64,000 bases of DNA from Pseudomonas sihuiensis (GCF_900106015.1 NZ_LT629797.1:1302001-1366000); one strand, 5' to 3'; shown: positions 18,142 through 27,667, counted from the stretch's first letter. The notes: generated from the letters alone by a model not told the origin. Made by a program: numbers and translations.

Positions 18142-18870
18142 GTGATTGCATCACAGAGCGCCAGCTGGCACGGCAAAGCTTGGGTATCTCCAGGTTTCGG
18201 GGTGTTTTTAGGGCAGGTAGGCAATCATGATTGGCACCGCCACATGGCTCACCAGATCACCATTGGCATCAACCACGACTTGACGGTGACTACACCTGGT
18301 AGCCACGTCACGGCCCGAGCCATTTGCATTCAAGCGGGCGTCACTCATCGAATCGAAGCAGTCGAGGTTATTTCGATTTACCTTGATGCACTTCCTGAGG
18401 AGGCACGGGCATTCACTGCCTCTACGAGCATCTTGCCTATCGATGTGCAAAGCATTTTGTCTCTGCAGACACTATTGGCAACTCCCTGTATCACCGCACA
18501 GAAAATGCGGGGAGCGGTTCGCCAATTTCTTAATCTCACCAATCTACCAATCATCGATCCACGGCTGCAACTTGTCCTGGAAGCCTTGAACGAGCCCACC
18601 AATGGCAGACAAGAACTGGCAGATCTGATGCACCTGTCGACGACTCGCTTTTCTCATTGGTTTGTTGAACAGACTGGCTTGCCATTGCGCAGCTACCGTA
18701 AGTGGCTTCGCCTAGTCGCTGCGTTACAACTCATTACTGCTGGCCAAAGTCTAACAGGGGCCGCCCATGCAGCAGGATTCTCGGATTCCGCGCACTTTTC
18801 TCGCACCTTTCGCAGCCTCTTTGGCCTCGATCCTTCTTCAGCTCTGAGCCAGGTCAGTCTCAGCAGCTGA
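18142..18870 (+). CDS. AraC-family transcriptional regulator
   Basis: A 242-residue regulator with an N-terminal cupin-like sensing half (WHRHMAHQITIGIN; SHVTARAICIQAGVTHRIEA) and a C-terminal pair of helix-turn-helix motifs (GRQELADLMHLSTTRFSHWFVEQTG, then AGFSDSAHFSRTFRSLFGLDPS). GTG at 18142 is chosen because AGAGGA lies 8 bases upstream; an in-frame GTG at 18100 would add 14 residues and lacks a ribosome site. It sits 71 bases before a fatty acid hydroxylase-type gene on the same strand and may control it. The ligand is unknown. Confidence 0.85.
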   Translation: MIASQSASWHGKAWVSPGFGVFLGQVGNHDWHRHMAHQITIGINHDLTVTTPGSHVTARAICIQAGVTHRIEAVEVISIYLDALPEEARAFTASTSILPIDVQSILSLQTLLATPCITAQKMRGAVRQFLNLTNLPIIDPRLQLVLEALNEPTNGRQELADLMHLSTTRFSHWFVEQTGLPLRSYRKWLRLVAALQLITAGQSLTGAAHAAGFSDSAHFSRTFRSLFGLDPSSALSQVSLSS

Positions 18871-18941
18871 GATCAGCTTTTTTGTTCAAGCCAGAACCCT
18901 GGGGGCAGTTTAACGTAGGGTCATCAAGAAGAGGGGCCCGC

Positions 18942-19841
18942 ATGATGAACAATTGCTTAAGGTTCATGATCCGCTGGTTCAGCTATCCCGTCATATTTGG
19001 CGGTACGGCTGGCTGGATGATCTGGCAGCTATCCGAGGGCTTGCCATATTGGCCCAGCACAGCCCTGATTGCCGTAGTCGGAATTATTCTGGTCGCCATG
19101 CTGGAGCGTCTACAACCGTTCCGTCAGAGCTGGCTTGCCGACCACCACGATACACTGACCGATCTGCTCCACCTGATCGTGAATCTGTCCGTCATCCAGT
19201 TCACCGCTGCGGTTCTGGCTCGGCTGGGCGATTGGGTGCCTGACGCTGCGCGTACCTTCCCAACGGATTTGCCGCTGTGGTGCCAGCTACTCATCGTAGC
19301 CATGGTTTTGGATCTCAGTCTCTACGGCATGCACCGACTCAGCCACTACGTGCCGTGGCTATGGCACCTGCATGAACCCCATCACAGTGCAGAGCGACTT
19401 TACTGGATGAATGGCGAGCGTCGACATCCACTACACGCGGCGATCATGGCGGGCCCTGGACTCTTGGTGCTCTTCGCGATGGGAACACCTTCATCTCTCG
19501 TCGCAACCTGGTTTGGCATCCTGACAGTACATCTTGCATTTCAGCATTCCAATCTGGACTACTCGCTAGGCTGGATGCGTAATGTGATTAGCGTTGCTGA
19601 GACACACCGCTGGCACCACAAGCGTGAGTTTGAAGATGCTCAGGTTAACTTCGGCGAGTTCTTGCTCCTGTGGGATCACCTGTTTAGGACCTTCTACGCT
19701 GGAACAGACAAGCTCGGCGATGCCCAGGTAGGGCTACAAGAGCGTGACTCCCCAACGGCATATAGGGCTCAACTGGCAGCTCCGTTTAAGCGGATGTCCC
19801 AAGCTCGCCGGACTCGCAACACTCCTTCGGCGCGAAGCTAG
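18942..19841 (+). CDS. Sterol desaturase/fatty acid hydroxylase superfamily membrane protein
   Basis: A 299-residue integral membrane di-iron protein. The His clusters are HRLSH and HEPHH in the middle and QHSN and ETHRWHHK towards the C-terminus, the standard order for the superfamily. Three or more membrane helices precede them. Such enzymes hydroxylate or desaturate lipids or small hydrophobic substrates; the substrate cannot be inferred. ATG at 18942 with GAGGGG upstream is used; the frame runs further upstream inside the AraC gene. It probably forms a unit with the AraC regulator. Confidence 0.85.
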   Translation: MMNNCLRFMIRWFSYPVIFGGTAGWMIWQLSEGLPYWPSTALIAVVGIILVAMLERLQPFRQSWLADHHDTLTDLLHLIVNLSVIQFTAAVLARLGDWVPDAARTFPTDLPLWCQLLIVAMVLDLSLYGMHRLSHYVPWLWHLHEPHHSAERLYWMNGERRHPLHAAIMAGPGLLVLFAMGTPSSLVATWFGILTVHLAFQHSNLDYSLGWMRNVISVAETHRWHHKREFEDAQVNFGEFLLLWDHLFRTFYAGTDKLGDAQVGLQERDSPTAYRAQLAAPFKRMSQARRTRNTPSARS

Positions 19842-20256
19842 CAAGAGTCCGGTAAACCAGAAGCGGGTGGGGCTGGTTGAATCCCAGACCCCATCCGTTG
19901 GTGTGGAAGCTTTGTTGGTGCATCTAGAACTCAGCCTATCAGCGCATCTCGATGCATTTCAGGCATTGCCTTCAAAAGCCCCAACGAAGTCTAAGTTGCC
20001 CTCCGGTATTGGCGCCCGTGCTGCGACCGCTGTGCATATTGAATATGCCGGAGATGCGCAGTCACCGCCTGCGTCGCGAATTCGTCACCATCTTGCTCGA
20101 GATCAAGCGCCAGGCTGGCCGCAGGATGATGGCAGTGTCCATGGTGACATTGAGGGGGTAGAGCCCTCGGGCAAGCGCGGCAGGGCTATGGGGCAGGCCA
20201 TAGCCCTCTGCACTACACTGCCAATAGTGTTTAGTTCTCCACTAACGGAAGGAACT
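19842..20256. other. 415-bp stretch with no supportable gene
   Basis: I see no credible coding region, RNA gene or strong hairpin here. A long open frame continues through it into the DUF3302 gene, but the translated part has no recognisable domain, signal or codon pattern. It may be decayed DNA next to the accessory segment. Confidence 0.5.
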
Positions 20257-20523
20257 ATGCTCGATTACTTTGCACTGGGTTTATTGATTTTTGTTGGGTT
20301 GGTACTGTTTTACGGGATAATTGTTATCCATGACATCCCTTGCGAAACTGCCAGGCAGCGTAACCACCCCCATCAGGATTCGATCCATGCCGCCGGCTGG
20401 GTCAATATGTTCACATTGCATCGCCTTTGGCGTCGGGGCCAGGAAGGTGTGTTGGCCGGACGGATACAATATATTCACTGGTCATGGCTATCTCAAATTT
20501 CTGCGGGAACCACTGCTCGATGA
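20257..20523 (+). pseudogene. DUF3302 (YiaW-like) inner-membrane protein gene, broken after codon 55
   Basis: The first 55 codons encode a clear DUF3302 protein: MLDYFALGLLIFVGLVLFYG is a membrane helix, followed by IIVIHDIP and RNHPHQDSIHAAGWVNMFTLH, all diagnostic. The family then has a second Trp-rich membrane helix (IWPFLWIWATLY-like). Here the sequence switches exactly at codon 55 (20419) into a foreign frame (RLWRRGQEGVLAGRI) that belongs to the 49-bp repeat also found at 36890. The second helix is therefore missing and the gene is probably inactive. A GGAAGGAAC ribosome site precedes the start. Insertion or recombination at the repeat is the likely cause. Confidence 0.75.
20419..20467 (+). 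repeat. 49-bp direct repeat, left copy
   Basis: Perfectly identical to 36890-36938, in the same orientation and 16.47 kb apart. It begins CATCGCCTTTGG and ends GGACGGATAC. This copy interrupts the DUF3302 gene. The 11-mer AAAAGTTCGCG occurs 145 bp downstream of this copy and 1 bp downstream of the other, suggesting that longer homology was broken up. Confidence 0.95.
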
Positions 20524-20751
20524 ACTGAAGTTCCTGATCGAGCTCAACGCGAGCAAGCTAAAAACTGCCATGAACTCTACTCGGCTTGACGTAAATCTGG
20601 CTGCCTTGGGCTAAAAGTTCGCGGGATCTCAACAGCTGCTTTGGGCCGGAGGCGGATTGGTGACAAGCATCTATCGCCTAGGTATTGGCTAATGCATTTG
20701 AATTACTGATACTGCCAAACGGCCAGTATAGCTTTAGGGGGAGTCTAAGCG

Positions 20752-23238
20752 ATGGCAAGGAAGCGTAGGCGCAGCAGCAAGTCCGGTGTATCTGGAGTGA
20801 TGGTTCTGGGCGCCATAATGATCGGGCTGCTTGCTTCCATTCCCAAGGGGGTGTGGGTTGTCTTGGTGGGAGTAGCGATTATTGGTATGGGTGGGTGGCT
20901 GATCATCAAGGCCTTCAGCAAACCTCCAGCCGTATCCTCGCCACCGACTAAGCAGCCGCTCCGTCGAAAGGTCGATCATTCGAGCTCTTCTGATGCCCCC
21001 GCGAGCATTGGTCTGACGTTCTCCTTGGACGAGGTTTCGCCCGTAGGTGAGACGTCTGTATCAATTCAAGTCCCGGCCTCACCCCAGCAGCTTTCGGCAA
21101 AGCAGGACAGTTCTGGTTTCTTTACCGTGACACTGGAGGCCGCTCAGCGGTCTTCCCACAAAATTCCGAGTGCGCCGGCGGACCTGGCTGGTGCCAAGGT
21201 GCGCTGGCTTTCCGCTGGCGAACCCATTGAGGTTGCTGGCGAGAAGATCTCTGGCGGCTTGATCTATGTCGGTGAAGATCGAAACAGCCGCTATGGATCT
21301 TCGGAACCCTCACTGATCAACCCGAAGCTGAAGGTCGCACGGGGCATCGTTGATATTGCTGAGCGTCTCACTTCCTACTGGCCCAGTTACGACAACATCA
21401 CCCCTGAGGCTCGGCGCGCATACCTCCAATGGCTATACAGTGGTCGGAAGGCTCCGCATGCCAACATTGGCTACGTGTTCCTGTTCTTCTATGGACTGGA
21501 ACGCAGGGTATTCGTCGACGCGAAGACGAATCAGGCTGCCGCCGCCGAGATACCTAGCATCATTGCTGAGGTCGAAAGACTGCTCTCGATCTACGACGAG
21601 AATCATTCGTTTAATACCTACGCCAGTCGCTTCGTAGACTTCCTCCGTCAAGGCCAAGTGCTTGATCGACGCTATCAAAAGGCGCCGCCGGCACCGTTGT
21701 CTTACGGCTATGAAATGCCCATAGAGCTACGTATTGGCCTGGGCCAGTTGGCTGCTGACAAGCAACCAATGCCGGCTGACTGGGCGTTGGCCTGGGTGCT
21801 GTCTGATCACAACATTGGGAAGCGGACACCTGTAACCCGTTGTAAAGAAGTGTTCGCCCAGTTGTTCTGCATGTGCTACGAGGAACGTTATGGCCCAGGT
21901 ATGGTGCTCCCTCAGAACAAGACTCGTCTGCGACTCCAATACAACACCGCTTCTGCGGGACTACCCCCTCAAGAGCTGGATGGCTTATCCGGTATTCCTG
22001 ATGTCACTGCGACCAGCGCAGCTCGGAAGAAGCTGCAGCAGTTGGTTGACGAATGCACGGTGCAGTTGGAGCCCTACAGTCGTTATCTCGGTCGCAACTC
22101 CAGCACTCCTGATGCACTAGAAGGACTGTTACAGCTGCCTGTAAACCTGTGGCCGCCAACTGCTCGAACAGCGCTCGATGAGCTGAAACAACGCATCGGC
22201 GACGGTATGGTGGTCATGAGCTTCGGTGAGCTGGCAGGGCGACTGCAGAGTGCAGGTAGCCTGTCGCGAGACAAGGTTCTGACGCTCGCCCGCGCGCTGG
22301 AATCATTGCACATCGGTATCGAGCCGGATGTTCTGGCAGGCAGTCGAACACCCAAGGCAGAGGATAATGTGGCGCTCTTTGCGACCCAGGCTGAAGATGG
22401 TGATCTGCGGTCTTCGCCGGCGTATAGTGCAGCCTCTGTTACGTTGGAACTTGCCTGTGCTGTGGCGGCGGCCGATGGTGACACGTCGCCGCAGGAAATT
22501 ATGCTGCTATCCCAGCATATCGACTCTTGGAGTCACCTGAGCGGTGCTCATCGGAAACGCCTGAAGGCGCACCTGCGTCTGCAGCTTAACCAGCCACCAA
22601 CCCTGCAAAGCCTGAAGAAGAAACTGGAGCCCCTGGCCGAGCCGGCGAAGAGGGTTGTGGCGGCTTTTCTCGCTCACTTGGCGCAGGTCGACGGCGAGGT
22701 TAGCCCCGCAGAGGTGAAGTTGCTGGAGCGCGTCTACAAGACCCTGCAGCTGGATCCGCAATCGCTATACAGCGACCTTCATGTGGCCGCCAGTGGTAGC
22801 CCCGTTGGCTCATCGCAGACAACGCCTTCCATACCCGGAGCAACTCCGTCCAAGCCCGTTGGTGGATTTGTTCTGGACCAAGAGCGCATCGCTCAGTTGC
22901 AGCGTGAAACGGAGCAGGTATCCGCGCTGCTGGCTCAGGTTTTCGCTGATGACAAGTCTGTTGATTCGGATGAGGTCGTTGTCGAAGAGACCGTCGAGGA
23001 TACTTCCTCCGTCTGTGGATTGGACGCCGATCACTCAGCCTTCCTGCGTGTACTCGTATCTCGTACCGAGTGGGCTCGCGACGAGTTGGAGGCGGTTGCA
23101 AGCGATATGGAGCTCATGCTCAATGGAGCATTGGAGCAGATCAACGACATGGCCTTCGAGCATTTCGATATGCCAGTCACCGAGGGGGAAGACCCCTTCG
23201 AAATCAACCCTGAAATCATGGACAAACTACCGCTATGA
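20752..23238 (+). CDS. sngA: TerB-domain membrane-anchored protein of a Shango-like defence system (SngA-like)
   Basis: An 828-residue protein. Two N-terminal hydrophobic segments (about 13-30 and 35-50) anchor it. TerB_N follows (WLSAGEPIEVAGEKISGGLIYVGED, then DIAERLTSYWPSYDNITPEARRAYLQWLYSGR), a middle region, a TerB domain at about 560-680 (LACAVAAADGDTSPQEIMLL and HLAQVDGEVSPAEVKLLERVYK, two acidic helical repeats that could bind metal), and a TerB_C end. The order TerB protein, ATPase, DEAD/DEAH helicase is that of the Shango anti-phage system. The stop overlaps the next gene by 4 bases. The start has GGGGGAG upstream. Confidence 0.85.
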   Translation: MARKRRRSSKSGVSGVMVLGAIMIGLLASIPKGVWVVLVGVAIIGMGGWLIIKAFSKPPAVSSPPTKQPLRRKVDHSSSSDAPASIGLTFSLDEVSPVGETSVSIQVPASPQQLSAKQDSSGFFTVTLEAAQRSSHKIPSAPADLAGAKVRWLSAGEPIEVAGEKISGGLIYVGEDRNSRYGSSEPSLINPKLKVARGIVDIAERLTSYWPSYDNITPEARRAYLQWLYSGRKAPHANIGYVFLFFYGLERRVFVDAKTNQAAAAEIPSIIAEVERLLSIYDENHSFNTYASRFVDFLRQGQVLDRRYQKAPPAPLSYGYEMPIELRIGLGQLAADKQPMPADWALAWVLSDHNIGKRTPVTRCKEVFAQLFCMCYEERYGPGMVLPQNKTRLRLQYNTASAGLPPQELDGLSGIPDVTATSAARKKLQQLVDECTVQLEPYSRYLGRNSSTPDALEGLLQLPVNLWPPTARTALDELKQRIGDGMVVMSFGELAGRLQSAGSLSRDKVLTLARALESLHIGIEPDVLAGSRTPKAEDNVALFATQAEDGDLRSSPAYSAASVTLELACAVAAADGDTSPQEIMLLSQHIDSWSHLSGAHRKRLKAHLRLQLNQPPTLQSLKKKLEPLAEPAKRVVAAFLAHLAQVDGEVSPAEVKLLERVYKTLQLDPQSLYSDLHVAASGSPVGSSQTTPSIPGATPSKPVGGFVLDQERIAQLQRETEQVSALLAQVFADDKSVDSDEVVVEETVEDTSSVCGLDADHSAFLRVLVSRTEWARDELEAVASDMELMLNGALEQINDMAFEHFDMPVTEGEDPFEINPEIMDKLPL

Positions 23239-24530
23239 GCAGCATCAGAGCCAAGGACCGCGATGCGGTCATCCAGTCCCTGCGCGCTGGCGTCGTTCCC
23301 CGTGCCGGCCAGCACTTGATTCAGGTGGGGCGTGTCAGTGAGCTGGAGGCGCTCATCCGTGATGTGGAGCGCCTCGCGGAAAGTGGTTCCGCGTTCCGCG
23401 TAGTGATCGGTGAATATGGCGCAGGCAAGACGTTCTTCCTCAACCTGGTTCGCTCTATTGCGATGGAGCGCAAGCTCGTCACCATGCATGCGGATCTGAA
23501 CCCGGATCGTCGTCTCCATGCTACTGGCGGCCAGGCTCGCTCGCTGTATGCCGAATTGGCCAAGAATATGTCCACCCGGACTAAACCTGATGGCGGTGCT
23601 CTGCAAGGAATAGTCGAGAAGTTCATTGCACAGGCCAAGACGGAAGCCAAAGCGTCCGGCAAAGACAGTGAGGCTGTGATTCGTGAGCATCTCGAGCAAC
23701 TGACAGAGATGGTCAACGGCTATGACTTTGCTGATGTAATCGCGGCTTATTGCAAAGGCTTCGAAGAGGGCAACGAGCAGCTCAAGGCGGATGCTATCCG
23801 CTGGTTGCGTGGCGAGTTCACTACCAGGACAGATGCCCGCACCGCACTGGGTGTGCGAACCATCGTCGACGATGCGTCGGTCTACGATCAGCTCAAGTTG
23901 CTCGCGCGATTCGTTCGGTTGGCCGGCTTTAGCGGATTGATGGTATGTCTCGATGAGCTGGTGAACCTGTACAAGCTCTCCAACACCCAAGCTCGCAACG
24001 CTAACTACGAGCAGATTTTGCGTATCCTCAATGACTCCCTGCAGGGTTCCGCTGAGGGGCTTGGTTTTGTGTTGGGTGGTACCCCCGAGTTTCTCATGGA
24101 TGCTCGCCGCGGCCTCTACAGCTATCCGGCTCTGCAGTCGCGTTTGGCGGAAAACAACTTCGCCAAGTCCGGGCTGGTAGATCTTTCCGGTCCTGTCGTA
24201 CGCCTCACCAGCCTGACGCCTGAGGATTTCTACGTGCTGCTGCAGAAACTGCGTCATGTATACGCGGCAGGCGTGAGCGAGCGCTATTTGCTACCCGACG
24301 AAGCATTGCCGCTGTTTATGGCCCACTGTAATCAGCGGATGGGCGAGGCCTACTTCCGGACCCCGCGGACGACCATCACCGCATTCATCAACCTGCTAGC
24401 GGTGCTGGAGCAGAATCCGGGCGCTGATTGGCGAACCCTGCTGGGGGCCGTAGAGATTGCACCGGATCGAGGTGGTGAGACTGATACCCAGGTAGATGCG
24501 GACGATGAGCTTGCCACCTTCCAGCTCTGA
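23235..24530 (+). CDS. sngB: BrxD-like P-loop ATPase of a Shango-like system (SngB-like)
   Basis: A 431-residue AAA-type ATPase of the DUF2791/BrxD group. Walker A is GEYGAGKTFF at about 60-69, Walker B is LMVCLDELVNLYK at about 235-247, and a sensor-like FVLGGTPEFLMD follows near 275. A C-terminal winged-helix-like region ends the protein. BrxD-type ATPases pair with the BrxHI-type helicase in BREX type 2, and the same pair joined to a TerB protein defines Shango. It overlaps sngA by 4 bases and sngC by 26, so the three are translationally coupled. No pglX or pglZ methyltransferase/phosphatase genes are near, arguing against BREX. Confidence 0.85.
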   Translation: MSSIRAKDRDAVIQSLRAGVVPRAGQHLIQVGRVSELEALIRDVERLAESGSAFRVVIGEYGAGKTFFLNLVRSIAMERKLVTMHADLNPDRRLHATGGQARSLYAELAKNMSTRTKPDGGALQGIVEKFIAQAKTEAKASGKDSEAVIREHLEQLTEMVNGYDFADVIAAYCKGFEEGNEQLKADAIRWLRGEFTTRTDARTALGVRTIVDDASVYDQLKLLARFVRLAGFSGLMVCLDELVNLYKLSNTQARNANYEQILRILNDSLQGSAEGLGFVLGGTPEFLMDARRGLYSYPALQSRLAENNFAKSGLVDLSGPVVRLTSLTPEDFYVLLQKLRHVYAAGVSERYLLPDEALPLFMAHCNQRMGEAYFRTPRTTITAFINLLAVLEQNPGADWRTLLGAVEIAPDRGGETDTQVDADDELATFQL

Positions 24531-26724
24531 GTCGGCTGGGTTCGCACTCCTTGAGCCGCGAATCCAGCGCTGGATATGGTCTGAAGGCTGGACCTCCCTA
24601 CGCGATGCCCAGGAGCGCGCTATCCCTGCGCTTTTGGGCGCGGATCAGGATGTCATCATCGCGGCGGCTACAGCTGCAGGGAAAACCGAAGCCGCGTTTC
24701 TACCCATCCTTACCAATCTCCTGCAGGACACGGAAAGGCCTGGGTCGGTGCTTTACATAAGCCCACTAAAGGCTCTCATCAATGACCAGTGGGATCGTTT
24801 GGCGAGACTTTGCGATGAGCTTGAACTTCCAGTCATTGCTTGGCATGGGGATATCTCAGCGAGCCGCAAACATCGCTTCCTCAAGTCCCCGGAAGGCATT
24901 CTGCTGATCACGCCGGAGTCGCTCGAAGCTCTTTTCGTCAACAGGGGGACCAGTCTAGCGGGATTGTTTGCCAACCTACGGTACCTGGTGGTGGATGAGC
25001 TCCATGCCTTTATCGGTAGTGAGCGAGGCAAGCAGCTACAGTCACTCATGCATCGAGTGGAAACAATCCTTGATCGCCCCCTGCCCAGGGTCGGTCTCTC
25101 TGCCACGCTGGGCGACATGACGCTGGCTGCGGCCTTCTTGCGCCCGAATGCCCCCCAGCATGTGTCGGTGATCGAGTCCAAGGGGAGTGGCCAGATACTT
25201 AAGGTTCAGATCAGAGGGTATGTGGAGTCCAAGCAGGCGCTCCCGATGCAGTCTGAAGATGATGAGGTTTTTTCTCCGGACCATGCCATCGCAGAACACC
25301 TCTTTCAGGTACTGCGGGGTAGCAACAACCTGGTCTTCCCCAACAGTCGAACTCAGGTGGAGTGGTTCGCTGACAATCTGCGGCGCCGTTGCGAGCAGGA
25401 TGGTGTACCGAACGAGTTCTGGCCGCATCACGGCAGCTTGGCGAAGGACATTCGAGAGGAAACCGAGAAAGCGCTGAAAGCCGGTGACCGGCCTGCCACT
25501 GCAGTTTGCACTACGACGTTGGAGCTTGGGGTAGATATCGGCAGCATCAAGACGGTGGTGCAGATCGGGGCGCCGCCATCGGTAGCCAGTTTGCGTCAGC
25601 GCTTGGGTCGATCCGGACGTCGCCCGGGAGAAGCAGCCATTCTCCGAAGTTACTGCAAGGAGCGTCAGCTAGACGATGGCTCGCTATTGTCGGATCGACT
25701 CCGCCAGGGCTTGGTGCAAAGCATTGCCATGATCAGGTTGTTGATGCAGGGCTGGTTCGAGCCCCCGCGCGTTCAGGGCCTTCATTTATCGACCTTAGTG
25801 CAGCAGTGTCTCTCAGTGATAGCTCAACGAGGGGGCGCAACAGCTGCGGAGCTTTGGAGCACCTTGATACGAAGTGGTCCGTTCGCAGGGGTGGAGCAGG
25901 GCAGCTTCCTCAGTTTGCTTCGTGCCCTCGGTGAGCGCGATTTGATAACCCAGGAAACATCAGGGCTCCTGCTGCCCGGCGTGGTGGGGGAACGCATGAT
26001 CAACCACTACGACTTCTACAGTGCATTTGTCAGCAATGAAGAGTTCCGCCTGGTATGCGATGGCAAACCACTTGGAGCATTGCCCGTCTCCAGGCCACTA
26101 ACCGTTGATCAGCGCATCATCTTTGCAGGACGGCGCTGGCGGGTCACGAATGTGGACACTGATGCCAAGGTCATCGTCGTGAGATCCGATCCAGGTGGTG
26201 CTCCGCCATCCTTCGATGGGCTAGGAGCCCGTGTACATGATCGGGTTCGGCAAGAGATGAAGGCCGTCTTGTTGGAGACGGACGTCTACCCCTATCTCGA
26301 TGCTACGGCACAGGAACTATTGGCTCAGGCGCGTAGCGCCTTCACGGACCTTGGGCTGGCACATTCGAGCATGACCGAAAGCGGAGGCAAGACTTACCTT
26401 TTCACCTGGCAAGGCGATTGGACGAACGATGCCTTGGCTATCTTGCTGACGTACACCGGACTAGCCAGTGAGAACAGTGGGTTGGTCATTGAGGTTGAGG
26501 GGGATCGGACGTCGCTTGAAAGCAAGCTGCGCGAGATTGCCGAGTGGGATGGTATTGATGAATCCAGTGTTCTGGCGCATGTACAGAATATGGTTCAAGA
26601 GAAATGGGATTGGGTGCTTCCGCCGCCGTTACTCATGCAGTCGTACGCTACGATGCAGCTGGACTTGGGTGGAGCAAAGGCATTGGCATTGGGGCTGGTG
26701 AGCCAGCCCAAGGTGACGGCTTGA
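24505..26724 (+). CDS. sngC: DEAD/DEAH-box (Lhr/BrxHI-like) helicase of a Shango-like system (SngC-like)
   Basis: A 739-residue SF2 helicase. The Q-like motif is WTSLRDAQERAIPALL, Walker A AAATAAGKTEA, motif Ib TPESLEALF, motif II DELHAF (DELH rather than DEAH), motif III SATLGD, motif V TTTLELGVDIG and motif VI QRLGRSGRR, followed by a long C-terminal domain typical of Lhr-like enzymes. ATG at 24505 is preferred; an ATG at 24496 is also possible. It ends a three-gene operon. The protein probably translocates on phage nucleic acid together with the SngB ATPase. No frameshift or missing motif is seen. Confidence 0.87.
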   Translation: MSLPPSSSESAGFALLEPRIQRWIWSEGWTSLRDAQERAIPALLGADQDVIIAAATAAGKTEAAFLPILTNLLQDTERPGSVLYISPLKALINDQWDRLARLCDELELPVIAWHGDISASRKHRFLKSPEGILLITPESLEALFVNRGTSLAGLFANLRYLVVDELHAFIGSERGKQLQSLMHRVETILDRPLPRVGLSATLGDMTLAAAFLRPNAPQHVSVIESKGSGQILKVQIRGYVESKQALPMQSEDDEVFSPDHAIAEHLFQVLRGSNNLVFPNSRTQVEWFADNLRRRCEQDGVPNEFWPHHGSLAKDIREETEKALKAGDRPATAVCTTTLELGVDIGSIKTVVQIGAPPSVASLRQRLGRSGRRPGEAAILRSYCKERQLDDGSLLSDRLRQGLVQSIAMIRLLMQGWFEPPRVQGLHLSTLVQQCLSVIAQRGGATAAELWSTLIRSGPFAGVEQGSFLSLLRALGERDLITQETSGLLLPGVVGERMINHYDFYSAFVSNEEFRLVCDGKPLGALPVSRPLTVDQRIIFAGRRWRVTNVDTDAKVIVVRSDPGGAPPSFDGLGARVHDRVRQEMKAVLLETDVYPYLDATAQELLAQARSAFTDLGLAHSSMTESGGKTYLFTWQGDWTNDALAILLTYTGLASENSGLVIEVEGDRTSLESKLREIAEWDGIDESSVLAHVQNMVQEKWDWVLPPPLLMQSYATMQLDLGGAKALALGLVSQPKVTA

Positions 26725-26754
26725 CGTTTAACTTATTCACGTGATGTCTGCTTC

Positions 26755-26940
26755 GGCCGATTCTGTTGAAAAACTCGGTGTGCGACAGAGCTGCTTGCTC
26801 GTGGCCTGAAAAACGTACAGATCGAGCGCTTCTACGCGAAATCTAGAGCAGCTCGACCATCGCAACGATTCAGATTTCAGCCTCAGCCATGCACTTCCGG
26901 CGAAGAAAGTCGCCGAGTGAGTTTTTCAACGGAATAGGCC
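26755..26940. mobile_element. 186-bp miniature IS-derived element (MITE-like)
   Basis: Terminal inverted repeats of 22 bp are visible: GGCCGATTCTGTTGAAAAAC at the left (26755-) and the complement of GGCCTATTCCGTTGAAAAAC at the right (to 26940), with 20 of 22 positions matching. The interior is non-coding. The ends resemble those of common Pseudomonas IS elements, so this is probably a deletion derivative. I see no clear target-site duplication. Confidence 0.65.
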
Positions 26941-26989
26941 AGCAGCGGACAGTGAGTGGCAGCCCCGGGTAGGGCTGCCTGACGAGGCG

Positions 26990-27667
26990 TCAGATCACGC
27001 GTTTGATGCTGATGTAGTCGCCCTGAGTGCGCAGGGTGACGGTCACCGGTTTGCTAGTGCGATTACGCCAGAACCAACCGTGCTTGCCATCGAATGCGGC
27101 CTCCAAAACACCCGAGTCTTGCGGGGTTGAACGTCCTTTCCCATAGCCGTGGTAGAAGTCGCGCGGCGCGTTGTAAGGATCGCCGTGGGTGTCGTAGTTA
27201 ACGACGCCGCCATTGGCAGTCCAGCTATAGTTCACCTTGGCACCTTGCTTCATTTCCAGCTTCACTTCGGCGCCCTGGTTCGGGCTCAAGGTGATGCTCA
27301 TTTCATGCTGCAGGGCAGCCTGCTCAGGCGCAGCCGGTTGCTCCGGAGCGGGAATGACCTCGGCAGGAGTGGCCGGGGTAGTGGCAGGGGCTGCAGGTGC
27401 TGCGGCGATATTTTCAGCTGGCAGCGGAGTTGGCGTCTGAGCTGCGGCCTCATCGGCGCGGGCCTCTTCAGCCAGCTGGATCTTCACCTCACCCATCTGT
27501 GTGAGACCCAGTGCTCGGCCCACGCCAGTGGGATCGATCGCATACTCCGAAGGCATCACCACGGTAACCAGAAGCACGCAGGCAATGATTGCCGCGATGA
27601 TCGTGGAGCGCAGTAGCTGTGCTGTCGAGGGGAGTTCGTTGAGGGTCGGAAGCTTGGTATTGAACAT
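26990..27667 (-). CDS. Transmembrane anchor protein with Ala/Pro linker and periplasmic beta domain
   Basis: A 225-residue protein. Residues about 20-42 form one membrane helix (IIAAIIACVLLVTVVM). A long Ala/Pro/Glu-rich linker (about 72-120) leads to a compact beta-rich domain (MSITLSPNQGAEVKLEMKQGAKVNYSW, HGDPYNAPRDFYHGYGKG, HGWFWRNRTSKPVTVTLRTQGDY). Proteins of this type are named transmembrane anchor protein and occur next to HupE-like genes; function is not known. It starts 13 bases after the HupE gene stop. The His/Asp/Tyr cluster in the C-terminal domain could bind metal or a small ligand, which is only a suggestion. Confidence 0.7.
   Translation of the reverse strand: MFNTKLPTLNELPSTAQLLRSTIIAAIIACVLLVTVVMPSEYAIDPTGVGRALGLTQMGEVKIQLAEEARADEAAAQTPTPLPAENIAAAPAAPATTPATPAEVIPAPEQPAAPEQAALQHEMSITLSPNQGAEVKLEMKQGAKVNYSWTANGGVVNYDTHGDPYNAPRDFYHGYGKGRSTPQDSGVLEAAFDGKHGWFWRNRTSKPVTVTLRTQGDYISIKRVI

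Noticed and set aside
19744..20256. N-terminal extension of the DUF3302 frame.
   Set aside because: The translated sequence overlaps the end of the hydroxylase gene and shows no domain; the DUF3302 family begins at ATG 20257.
23031..24257. A 408-codon minus-strand frame opposite the SngB-like ATPase.
   Set aside because: No recognisable domain, and the plus strand encodes an intact P-loop ATPase in a coupled operon; this is a high-GC shadow frame.
20752..26724. BREX type 2 system.
   Set aside because: BrxD- and BrxHI-like parts are present, but pglW, pglX, pglY and pglZ are absent and a TerB protein leads the operon, which fits Shango better.
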